From assembly GCA_009925805.1 (NCBI GenBank), contig RFQF01000049.1, positions 1 through 12,586 on the forward strand: a DNA stretch of 12,586 nt. The letters run 5' to 3'. Shown here one piece after another: positions 5,751-12,586 of the stretch. The notes beneath the pieces are model-generated. The model was not told the DNA's origin. It did not search any database and saw nothing but the letters and a program-made list of their open reading frames with translations. A program made the position numbers and the translations under genes. Numbering within the stretch: position 1 is the stretch's first letter; each line of letters starts with the position of its first letter. The stretch comes from Flavobacteriia bacterium (GTDB lineage Bacteria > Bacteroidota > Bacteroidia > Flavobacteriales_D > Crocinitomicaceae).

Positions 5751-8198
5751 ATGAAAACCTGCTTATTACTCCTAACATTAATTAGCTATTCCATTTCCTG
5801 GAATCAAACACAAAATGTTCGTGGAAAAATCTTGGACTCGGAAACGAACTTCCCGCTCACTGGGGCAAAAGTTGAAATCGATGTGCCCAACGAAGGTGGG
5901 ATTAAATACCGTGCCGTTACTGATGCTGAGGGATCATTCAAAATTGAGGATGTGCCTGTTGGAAAGTATAGCATCAGCGCTAAATACGTTCAATATGAAG
6001 CAAAATCGCAAACCATCGAGGTTCGTTCAGGAAAAGAATTAATCCTCAACATTTTACTTCAGGAATCCGTTACGAACAAAGAGGAAGTGGTGGTGAAAGC
6101 CCGAAAAAAAGGTGAAATAATTAATGAATTGGCCGTAATTTCCGCGCAGCAATTCTCCGTAGAAGAAACCAACCGATACCCAGGTTCCCGCATGGACCCC
6201 GCGCGAATGGCATCGAATTTTGCGGGCGTTCAAGGGGCCGATGATTCCAGAAACGATATTATTGTACGTGGTAATAGTCCTTTGGGGGTATTATGGCGTG
6301 TCGAAGGCATTGACATTCCCAATCCCAACCATTTTGCAATTTCAGGAAGTTCAGGGGGGCCAGTGTCGGTATTGAACAACAAAATTTTAGGAAATTCTGA
6401 TTTTATCATGAGTGCCTTTCCCGCTGAATATGGGAATAGCGTTTCTGGTGTGTTTGATTTAAAGCTTCGGTCGGGTAACGATCAACGGCATGAATTTACC
6501 GGACAATTTGGATTACTGGGCACGGAGTTTTTAGCAGAAGGTCCACTGAACAAAAAAGGAACGGCCTCCTTTCTTATGATGGGCAGATACTCTACCTTGT
6601 CGCTGTTTGAAACCTTTGGGATCAAATTGGGTACAGACGCAATACCAACGTATGGCGATATGGCATTTAAATTCAACTTTAAACTTCGAAAGGGTGGAAA
6701 TCTTTCCTTATGGGGTATGGGGGGCAAAAGCAAAATCGCCATTATGATTTCTGAAAAAAAGGAATACACCACCGATTTATACGGGGAAGGGGACCGCGAC
6801 CAATATTTTGGAACGTCCATGGCAGTAACGGGGTTCACCTACAAAAAAGCCATCAACGAAAAGACCTATATCAGCAGCACATTGGCGCTATCCCAAGAAA
6901 TGCAACACGCCAATCACAATTATCTTCAACGAAGCTTGGCCATTAATGGGGTGGATACAACCATTCAAATCAATGCCATATATCCCTTAATGGCATATAC
7001 CTTTTATACACAAAAAATCTCGAGTTACAGTGCCTTAAATAGGAAGATCAACAAACACCATTTAATTAAATTTGGGTACAATGCGGACGTGTTCTTTCTC
7101 AACATGCACGATTCAGCCCTTGTGGATTACAATACCCCAAATCAGTTTTTTACACGGTGGAATTACGAAGGAACTTGTTTCTTGGTGCAGCCCTTTGTGC
7201 AATGGAAATGGAGGGTTTCCGATAACACGGATTTTACTGCAGGTATTCACAGCCAGTATTTTTCCATGAGCAACAGCTTTAGTCCGGCGGAACTCAGGTT
7301 AGGTTTCAAGCGGAAATTACCCGGAAACCAATCCGTCTTTGCCGGGGCGGGCATGCATAGTCAAGCGCAGCCGCTTTATACCTATGTTGATAACCGAAAA
7401 GGCGCTGGCAATTATTTTAATAAAAATATGGGGTTTACCAAAAGCTTACATTCCGGGATTGGCTATGAAAAATTCTTTAATCAAGGATTCAGTATTCGTT
7501 CCGAAGCTTATTATCAATACCTCTACAACATCCCGGTAACGATTGTTCCAAGTGCCTTTTCCATGATCAACATGGGAAGTGGATTTACCCGAATTTTCGC
7601 AGACTCTTTGCAAAACTCTGGAACAGGATTTAATTATGGACTCGAATTAACCGTGCAAAAATACTTCGATAAGAGTTTCTTTTTCTTGTTTTCGGGAACC
7701 CTTTATGACTCCAAATACACTGGCAGCGACGGTATATTGAGAAACACTTCCTACAACGGTAAATATGTAGCAAATCTTTTGGCTGGGAAAGAATTCAAGG
7801 TAGGCAAGAAGAACATCCTCGGAATTGGGACGAAAGTTACAGTAGCGGGTGGAAAACGCTATGGGTTGGTTGATCTTGTTAAAACCAACCTAGAGAAAGA
7901 TCTTATTTACCGAGATTCTTTATTCAATGAATTGCAATTCAGGGATTATTTCCGATTGGATTTCAAAATCTCTTGGCGCATGAATGCCAAAGCGATGTCG
8001 CACGAAATAGGGTTGGATTTGGTGAACATTTTAAACACCAAAAATCTTTTAAGCTTAACCTATGCTCCCTCGCTGGATCCAGCGGTTACAAGTTCCCCCA
8101 ATTACCAACCCGTTGCCCAAAAAACGCAATTAGGGTTTTTACCTATATTCTATTACAAAGTAGATTTCCGAGCCTCAAGGAAGGAGGCTCAAAAATGA
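5751..8198 (+). CDS. TonB-dependent outer-membrane receptor with carboxypeptidase-regulatory-like domain
   Basis: This 815-residue receptor would import a substrate across the outer membrane using TonB energy. After a signal peptide (about 1-18) comes a CarboxypepD_reg-like beta-sandwich at about 23-110 (VRGKILDSETNFPLTGAKVE, DAEGSFKIEDVPVGKYSIS). The plug follows at about 112-245 (EVVVKARKKG, NDIIVRGNSPLGVLWRVEGI, AFPAEYGNSVSGVFDLKLRSG), then a long 22-strand-type barrel rich in aromatic strands. It closes at IFYYKVDF, leaving a short basic tail (RASRKEAQK) not usual for a barrel terminus. There is no SusD partner next to it, so a polysaccharide-utilisation role is unsupported; siderophore, peptide or cofactor uptake are all open. 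Its 3' end overlaps the convergent gene by 10 bases. Confidence 0.92.
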   Translation: MKTCLLLLTLISYSISWNQTQNVRGKILDSETNFPLTGAKVEIDVPNEGGIKYRAVTDAEGSFKIEDVPVGKYSISAKYVQYEAKSQTIEVRSGKELILNILLQESVTNKEEVVVKARKKGEIINELAVISAQQFSVEETNRYPGSRMDPARMASNFAGVQGADDSRNDIIVRGNSPLGVLWRVEGIDIPNPNHFAISGSSGGPVSVLNNKILGNSDFIMSAFPAEYGNSVSGVFDLKLRSGNDQRHEFTGQFGLLGTEFLAEGPLNKKGTASFLMMGRYSTLSLFETFGIKLGTDAIPTYGDMAFKFNFKLRKGGNLSLWGMGGKSKIAIMISEKKEYTTDLYGEGDRDQYFGTSMAVTGFTYKKAINEKTYISSTLALSQEMQHANHNYLQRSLAINGVDTTIQINAIYPLMAYTFYTQKISSYSALNRKINKHHLIKFGYNADVFFLNMHDSALVDYNTPNQFFTRWNYEGTCFLVQPFVQWKWRVSDNTDFTAGIHSQYFSMSNSFSPAELRLGFKRKLPGNQSVFAGAGMHSQAQPLYTYVDNRKGAGNYFNKNMGFTKSLHSGIGYEKFFNQGFSIRSEAYYQYLYNIPVTIVPSAFSMINMGSGFTRIFADSLQNSGTGFNYGLELTVQKYFDKSFFFLFSGTLYDSKYTGSDGILRNTSYNGKYVANLLAGKEFKVGKKNILGIGTKVTVAGGKRYGLVDLVKTNLEKDLIYRDSLFNELQFRDYFRLDFKISWRMNAKAMSHEIGLDLVNILNTKNLLSLTYAPSLDPAVTSSPNYQPVAQKTQLGFLPIFYYKVDFRASRKEAQK
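8170..8190. terminator. Hairpin at the overlapping ends of two convergent genes (possible terminator)
   Basis: GAGCCTC (8170-8176) and GAGGCTC (8184-8190) form a perfect 7-bp GC-rich stem with a 7-base purine loop. It lies in the last codons of the TonB receptor and covers part of the stop of the convergent gene. Neither strand has a T-run directly after the stem, so it is not a classic intrinsic terminator. Its place at a convergent junction suggests a termination or 3'-end-protecting role. Confidence 0.35.
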
Positions 8199-9022
8199 GG
8201 GCAGTCACAATTTTTCCTTTTACCTGGAAATAGTGTGGTTCCTATGCTTAGGTTTGCCTGACCAAACCATAGCTGCTGCTTCGCGGTTTGGTTGGCCTCG
8301 GAGAGGTCCATCCTAAGATTTTTCTGAACCAATACCCCTCCACTCAAGGATGGCAGTAAATAAACCCGACCAAAAAACTCCAATCTTACCCCAAAATTCA
8401 TGAATCCCCCTATTCCAGAAAGACTGGAAAGCTGTTCTTGCTTGGACGGACCAAAATTGAAGTTATATTCAGAATGCAATGCTCCCAATCCTGCCCCGTA
8501 AGTACCTACTACGGCAAAAATATAATTTCTCGAATGTATAAGAGGAACCAGTCGATTAAGCTGCAATGAAATGAACCGGACGTTGGTCATTTCGATCGTA
8601 AACCCCACCGTATCCATAGCAACAGGTGTGTTTTGATAGCTTCCCGAAAATCCACCGAGTTGATCGTAATTAGGCTTTACACTCCCAGTAATCGAGAGAA
8701 CTTGGGGTGTTAATTGGTACTTTAAATTATCCAATCCTACCATTACTTGAAGGTTTTTACGCACGTTCCATCCCATTCCAACGTGCATTGAACTCGAAAA
8801 AAACTGCGATAGCTTGAAGGGGCTGGTTACGCTTTCAAATCGCGCATTATTAATTCGGAGATTAAAATAGTTCCCTTTCATCATAAAATTCGAAGGAAGA
8901 AAACGATTATTCGCCATGCCTATATGGAACGCAACCATTTTCTTAGCTGTCGATGAAACCCTGTAGGATTGCGCAAAGCAAGAAACGCTTACCATGAACG
9001 CCCCAATAAGCAGAACCTTCAT
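8189..9022 (-). CDS. Unknown outer-membrane beta-barrel-like protein
   Basis: This 277-residue protein has a signal peptide (MKVLLIGAFMVSVSCFA, cleavage before Q18). The mature protein is made of amphipathic strands typical of an outer-membrane barrel (SMHVGMGWNVRKNLQVMVGL, VRFISLQLNRLV, YIFAVVGTYGAGLGALHSEY, GFMNFGVRLEFFGRVYLLPS, FGQANLSIGTTLF). It ends with an unusual tail containing two cysteines (NCDCPHF) beyond the last strand. I do not recognise the family. The start overlaps the upstream lipoprotein stop as ATGA, so the two are probably translated together and may work as a lipoprotein-barrel pair. The 3' end overlaps the convergent TonB receptor by 10 bases. Confidence 0.8.
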   Translation of the reverse strand: MKVLLIGAFMVSVSCFAQSYRVSSTAKKMVAFHIGMANNRFLPSNFMMKGNYFNLRINNARFESVTSPFKLSQFFSSSMHVGMGWNVRKNLQVMVGLDNLKYQLTPQVLSITGSVKPNYDQLGGFSGSYQNTPVAMDTVGFTIEMTNVRFISLQLNRLVPLIHSRNYIFAVVGTYGAGLGALHSEYNFNFGPSKQEQLSSLSGIGGFMNFGVRLEFFGRVYLLPSLSGGVLVQKNLRMDLSEANQTAKQQLWFGQANLSIGTTLFPGKRKNCDCPHF

Positions 9023-9708
9023 TTTCCCATTATTTTAAGCCATTCTTCTTGAGACATTATTTGTTCCAATTTAAAATGCACTTTGTTTTTACTTCCGATC
9101 CATTCTACCAAGCCTGTACCTTTCGCAAAATAAGAAGTGGATTTTTCCATGAGCGTTTTTTCGGTTTTCATAAAAGGATTTATTAAGGTAAACTTCGTGC
9201 TGTCCACAAACGAAATGCACGCCGTTTCGTTACCCATAACCTCGCGGTTAACCGCTAAGCCGCGCAAGGAACGCTTTAATTCTTGAAGGATCAAGGTTGA
9301 ATCTAATACCCCTTCAAATTTTGATGCAAACCAAGTACCTTGATTGGCGTTCCAAGGGAAAAACGCGGTTTTATACAATAATGCTTTGGTTTTCTTTTGG
9401 TTTCGGTTTACCACCATATGGTCTTGAACATTCAACGAATCCACGTTGAAATTCAAGGCCTCCAAAATCCTACCATCCGATGCATAACGCTCTACTACAA
9501 TATGCTTCCCGGCTTGATCTTTCACGGTATATACTCGGTGAAACTGTTCATCCAATCCGCCGATAACATCGCGATAAACATACACTTGAGCCTCCTCTTG
9601 TATTGGATAAAAATAATCCGCCAGTGGGTGACTACTTTCGTTTTTTTCAGCAGAGCAACTTGAAAAAAATAAAGCAAAAACGCTTACAATGAGGAAGACC
9701 TTAAACAT
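9019..9708 (-). CDS. Unknown lipoprotein
   Basis: This 229-residue protein has a lipoprotein signal (MFKVFLIVSVFALFFSSC) with lipobox cysteine C18 followed by SAEKNESS, so it should be lipidated and held in the envelope. The rest is mostly predicted beta-strand with charged surfaces (EEAQVYVYRDVIGGLDEQFH, KHIVVERYASDGRILEALNF) and no enzyme motif. I do not recognise a named family. The ATG overlaps the stop of the pseudouridine synthase gene by 8 bases (ATGTTTAA) and its own stop overlaps the next start (ATGA). It therefore sits in the middle of a translationally coupled trio. A joint function with the downstream barrel protein is an inference from this arrangement. Confidence 0.82.
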   Translation of the reverse strand: MFKVFLIVSVFALFFSSCSAEKNESSHPLADYFYPIQEEAQVYVYRDVIGGLDEQFHRVYTVKDQAGKHIVVERYASDGRILEALNFNVDSLNVQDHMVVNRNQKKTKALLYKTAFFPWNANQGTWFASKFEGVLDSTLILQELKRSLRGLAVNREVMGNETACISFVDSTKFTLINPFMKTEKTLMEKSTSYFAKGTGLVEWIGSKNKVHFKLEQIMSQEEWLKIMGK

Positions 9709-10564
9709 TCTTGGTCATTTTAAGGTACGAGACTTCTTCCTCCGAAAGGTGGCGAAACATACCTCTCGGAAGATCTTTTTTTGTGAGGCCCGCAAATACT
9801 ACCCTGTCCAATTTTATCACGGTGTATCCCATGGCCTCAAACATCCTTCGAACCACCCGGTTTTTACCGGAATGTATTTCAACGCCTACTTCGCGAGAAT
9901 TCCCTCCTTCGACGAACGATGCTTTATCGGCTTTCGATTTGCCGTCTTCTAAATCCAGCCCATTCAACAGCTTGTCGAAATCGCCTGTATTAAAAGGCTT
10001 GTCTACCTCAACATGGTAAATTTTACGCGCCTGATAGCGTGGATGGGTGAGCTTTTTAGCCATATCGCCATCGTTGGTGAATAAAAGTAGTCCTGTGGTT
10101 TCCCGATCCAACCGTCCAACAGGATATATCCTTTCGCGGCATGCGGTTCGAACCAAGCTCATCACCGTTTTTCTTCCTTGGGGGTCATCCATGGTGGTAA
10201 TAAAGCCTTTGGGTTTATTCAAGAGTACATAGCGTTTTTTCTCGGCATTAATGGTTTCACCGTTGCATTGAACGACATCGGTTGGTGCAATTTTATACCC
10301 GAGCTCGGTAATTATTTTTCCGTTGACGGTAATGACTCCGGTTTGAATCAATACGTCGGCCTCGCGTCGAGAACAAACTCCCGCATTGGACAAGTACTTA
10401 TTCAAACGAATCTCATCCTCATTAAAGCTTGGAAGCGGATCCCCCTTCTTTACCTTTATTTTAAAATCAATGTATTTTCTTTTGTCCCTCGCTTTTACTT
10501 CTTTGGAAGGACTAACGGTTTTTTTATCGGCATCCGTCTTGCCTTTGCGATTGTTTGTGTTCAT
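9701..10564 (-). CDS. rluB: 23S rRNA-type pseudouridine synthase (RluB/RsuA family)
   Basis: Enzymes of this family isomerise uridine to pseudouridine in rRNA. With the ATG at 10564 the protein has 287 residues. It has a Lys-rich N-terminal extension of about 50 residues; an S4 RNA-binding domain at about 52-98 (IRLNKYLSNAGVCSRREADV, GVITVNGKII); and a catalytic domain with LLNKPKGFITT, VGRLDRETTGLLLFTNDGD (catalytic aspartate D153) and NRVVRRMFEAMGY. A longer frame could begin at a TTG at 10582, but that TTG lies inside a TACCTTTG promoter box, so the ATG is preferred. The S4 domain plus GRLDxxTTGLL points to RsuA/RluB/E/F; RluB is the best guess, while the exact target uridine is not shown. 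The gene overlaps the downstream lipoprotein gene by 8 bases. Confidence 0.9.
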   Translation of the reverse strand: MNTNNRKGKTDADKKTVSPSKEVKARDKRKYIDFKIKVKKGDPLPSFNEDEIRLNKYLSNAGVCSRREADVLIQTGVITVNGKIITELGYKIAPTDVVQCNGETINAEKKRYVLLNKPKGFITTMDDPQGRKTVMSLVRTACRERIYPVGRLDRETTGLLLFTNDGDMAKKLTHPRYQARKIYHVEVDKPFNTGDFDKLLNGLDLEDGKSKADKASFVEGGNSREVGVEIHSGKNRVVRRMFEAMGYTVIKLDRVVFAGLTKKDLPRGMFRHLSEEEVSYLKMTKNV

Positions 10565-10579
10565 CCCGAGCAGTTTCTG

Positions 10580-10587
10580 CAAAGGTA
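10580..10587 (-). promoter_or_regulatory. Bacteroidota -7 promoter box (TACCTTTG) for the pseudouridine synthase gene
   Basis: TACCTTTG is a full match to TAnnTTTG and ends 15 bases before the ATG at 10564. It lies in the 39-base gap after yraN, so the synthase-lipoprotein-barrel trio can probably be transcribed independently of the large adhesin gene upstream. The last three bases of the box read TTG, which makes a spurious longer start. Confidence 0.5.
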
Positions 10588-10603
10588 CATGAATAATGAT
10601 TGC

Positions 10604-10954
10604 TTAAAAAGGAGGAAATGCATCCTCTAAATGTTCGATTTGTATTTCATCGAATTGTTTAATCACACTAATTGCATCCATTCGAATTTCCACAGGGGAA
10701 GACCATGAACGCACGAAAAAATTAATTGCTTTTATCAAGTTTCTTTGTTTGGTTTTATGGATTGCATGAAAAGGCTTTTCAACCGTGGTGTTGGTGCGGG
10801 TTTTTACCTCCACGGCCACAATACAATCGGATTTTTGAGCAATTATATCAATTTCTGCTTTTTGATGGCGATAATTCGTTGCCAGAATCTTATACCCCTT
10901 TTCTTGCAAAAATACCGCTGCCTTCGCTTCTCCCCACCTCCCCGTATCGATCAT
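10604..10954 (-). CDS. yraN: YraN family (UPF0102) endonuclease-fold protein
   Basis: This 116-residue protein carries the family pattern: GRWGEAKAAVFLQEKGYKIL at the N terminus, then NYRHQKAEIDIIAQ with the acidic ExD pair, then VAVEVKTR with the E-x-K of a restriction-endonuclease-like active site. YraN is widely conserved and its cellular role is not settled; the fold suggests a nuclease related to Holliday-junction resolvases. The length is normal, although the region before GRWGE is short. It starts 6 bases after the stop of the secreted adhesin-like gene and is followed after 39 bases by the pseudouridine synthase gene. Confidence 0.9.
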   Translation of the reverse strand: MIDTGRWGEAKAAVFLQEKGYKILATNYRHQKAEIDIIAQKSDCIVAVEVKTRTNTTVEKPFHAIHKTKQRNLIKAINFFVRSWSSPVEIRMDAISVIKQFDEIQIEHLEDAFPPF

Positions 10955-10960
10955 TATTGA

Positions 10961-12586
10961 TTAGCGAATTAAATGAAAAAACCCATGTCCTTCAATCTCT
11001 CCACCGGAAACTCCGGTTGCCCGGTAGGTATAGGTGTAAACCCCTTCGTTCGCATCGACATTCCCTTCTTTTCCATCCCATTTGGGTTGAGAAACGGTTA
11101 CATCGTTGCTATTTCCGGAATACATGATAACACCCCATCGGTTGAAAATAACCATTTCAATGTATACCACATTCACGTAATCCAATTCAAAATAATCATT
11201 TATTCCATCGCCATCCGGGGTAATCACATTGGGTGCTACAATTTCCGGATAAGGATATGTGCACATGGAGGCGACATTCACGTTGGCACTCGGGTTATAA
11301 TTCAGCGCCTCGGGGTCGGCACAATCACAAACACTTACTGGAATAACCAGAGTTTGGGTGTCTTGACAATTCGCTCCTTGAGAAGCGGTTAATAACACCG
11401 TGTAAACGGAAGGCACATTGGTAGAATAGACCGCCGTTTGAGCTGCCAAATTGGGAGCGTTTGCCGTGGTTCCATTGCCAAAGTTCCAGGAATAATTGTT
11501 GGCATTCGTACTATTATTGACAAAAACAACCGTCAGTGGAGAACATCCCAACCCAGGATTTGCGGTAAAAGCCGCCACTGGCGCACCCACCGTTGTAACC
11601 AAAACACTGTCCGAGGCACTGCAAACTTGATCGGTAATGGTCAATTGGTACCAGCCCCCGGCCACATTCTGCACGTTTGCCCCATTTTGCCCATTAGACC
11701 ATGAATAAGTAACATTTCCATTCGTTCCAGAGACAAAAGCACTCAAGGTGCCATTCGGAACACACGTGGCCGGTGTCATGACCAAGCTGTCAATGGAAAT
11801 GGTTTGATTTACGGTTATGGTGGATGTGTCGGTATGGGTAAAATTGCATTGATCCACGGCGGTAATTAAGTATTGCACCACTCCGTTTTGATTCACATAA
11901 ACCTGCAGCGAGTCGTTGGTGGCCAAGGTTGTCCCGGTTAACGTTGTCCAAGTAAAGGTATAAGGCGCATACCCTCCGGACGCACTGGCGGTAAGGAGCA
12001 CGCTATCTGGAATACACTGTACCAAGGGATCGCTCTCTGTAATGTTGATAATCGGGCCATCTCCAATGTAAATAGTGCCTTGAGAAATAACAGTATCCCC
12101 GCAGGGGTTGATAATGGAAACCGTAATTGTAACGGATTCAAAGCCTTCATTTAGGCCGTCTTGTATCGGTGTTAAGTTCAAAATCACGGTGTCTTGTCCT
12201 GGTAAAAAGACGATAGGATTCACCATGTTGTTGTAGTCAACCCCCTGGGTGGCGGTACCATTGATTGTATAATTAATGATCATCGTGTCGTTCGCTTGGG
12301 CTGATGGCCGGGTAAAAATAAAGTCCGCGTAAGTGCATCCTTCTACAATGGTCGTGTCGCCGGATACGGTGGCCACGGCAACGCTAACTGCTGCCGAAGA
12401 GAAAGATCCTGCCTCAAGGAATACGCCTGAATCATATGCTTGGTCGAACACATTGGCGATAGCAAATTTGATGTGATAGGTGGCCCTGAAATTCCTGGTC
12501 CCCAAAGAAAAATACCGAAAGCATCGTTAAAATTGGAGGGAGAAAATTCCGTATATTCGTCTGAACCAAACATGTAATTAAAAATC
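10961..12586 (-). CDS. T9SS type B secreted adhesin-like protein with broken choice-of-anchor L domain (5' incomplete)
   Basis: This is the C-terminal part of a large secreted protein entering from the right edge. At 12586-12487 the first segment reads FNYMFGSDEYTEFSPSN and FGIFLWGPGISG, the start of a choice-of-anchor L domain. From about 12483 the frame differs and reads TYHIKFAIANVFDQ then DSGVFLEAGSFSS, the end of the same domain. The middle is missing and the two parts are out of frame. After it come a Calx-beta-like domain (GTATQGVDYN, DGLNEGFESV), Ig-like repeats, a SprB-like repeat (VTYSWSNGQNG), a PKD domain (YSWNFGNGT), a Cys motif (DPEALNYNPSA), and the type B T9SS domain at 11236-10964 (NVITPDGDGINDYF, FNRWG, WDGKEG). 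T9SS exports and cell-surface-attaches such proteins. The stop lies 6 bases before yraN. Confidence 0.88.
10964..11236 (-). other. Type B T9SS C-terminal sorting domain (gliding-motility-associated CTD)
   Basis: The last 91 residues of the adhesin-like protein show every hallmark of the type B sorting signal: N-x-ITPDGDGINDYF at the start, IFNRWGVIMYSG in the middle, WDGKEG, then NEGVYTYTYRATG and a final GHGFFHLIR. This is direct evidence that the organism uses type IX secretion. Confidence 0.93.
12481..12487. other. Junction missing the middle of the choice-of-anchor L domain, with frame change
   Basis: On the minus strand the codons for GPGISG (frame one) run directly into TYHIKFAIANVF (frame two). 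In choice-of-anchor L domains these are normally separated by several tens of residues that include a NIALIPGT-type motif and a YDGFT-type motif (from memory). The lost length cannot be a multiple of three because the frames differ. The junction is 100-106 bases from the right end, mirroring the one at 99/100. Confidence 0.8.

Noticed and set aside
6482..6838. A 118-codon minus-strand open frame inside the TonB receptor gene
   Set aside because: It is an antisense shadow of the receptor barrel with no motif and no promoter.
10565..10582. A longer pseudouridine synthase starting at TTG 10582
   Set aside because: The TTG is part of the TACCTTTG promoter box, so it would lie upstream of the transcription start; the ATG at 10564 gives a normal family N terminus.
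10178..10630. A 150-codon plus-strand open frame
   Set aside because: It lies antisense within the pseudouridine synthase gene, has no recognisable family features and no supporting start context.
12470..12505. Programmed ribosomal frameshift to join the two halves of the anchor L domain
   Set aside because: No slippery heptamer or downstream structure is evident, and the domain middle is missing as well, which a frameshift cannot explain.
12343..12573. A separate 76-codon minus-strand gene starting at the ATG at 12573
   Set aside because: Its first part is the N-terminal half of the choice-of-anchor L domain and the remainder is an out-of-frame reading of the adhesin gene beyond the junction.

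Overview
The window is chromosomal DNA from a member of the Bacteroidota, most likely a Flavobacteriales-type (possibly Crocinitomicaceae-like) bacterium. The evidence is a secreted multidomain protein with a choice-of-anchor L domain and a type B type IX secretion (T9SS) C-terminal domain, a TonB-dependent receptor with an N-terminal carboxypeptidase-regulatory domain, TAnnTTTG-type promoter boxes, and little sign of Shine-Dalgarno sequences. The placement below phylum level is inference. There are no tRNAs, rRNAs, insertion sequences, CRISPR arrays or phage genes, and no gene-free stretch longer than about 110 bases.

Layout. (1) 1-2007, minus strand: a TPR lipoprotein, an unknown membrane protein (ATGA overlap) and the start of an acyl-CoA carboxylase beta subunit form one leftward operon. 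(2) 2050-2783: a small CxxC membrane protein (plus) converges on a small barrel-like outer-membrane protein (minus). (3) 2828-5163, plus strand: tadA (tRNA A34 deaminase), a RidA-family protein resembling 2-aminomuconate deaminase, a membrane-anchored TPR-like protein, and an rRNA-methyltransferase-like enzyme with a TTG start. The last three are tightly packed. (4) 5165-5641, minus: a periplasmic thioredoxin-like protein that meets the methyltransferase tail to tail, with a good bidirectional hairpin terminator at the junction. (5) 5751-8198, plus: the TonB-dependent receptor, whose 3' end overlaps a convergent gene by 10 bases. (6) 8189-12586, minus: a long leftward cluster of T9SS-secreted adhesin-like protein, yraN, an RluB-type pseudouridine synthase, an unknown lipoprotein and an unknown outer-membrane protein, with spacings from 6 bases to overlaps of 4-8 bases. 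The synthase probably also has its own promoter.

The most notable observation is at the two ends. The acyl-CoA carboxylase lacks a conserved block of roughly 70-75 residues at a sharp junction at base 99/100. The choice-of-anchor L domain at the other end lacks its middle and changes frame at about bases 12481-12487. Both junctions lie about 100 bases from the window ends. The simplest reading is that the window is a whole short-read contig whose terminal ~100 bases at each end were wrongly joined, with the intervening sequence lost. Two independent natural deletions are possible but less likely. I found no convincing new defence or mobile system; the remaining genes are housekeeping and cell-envelope genes, several of unknown function.
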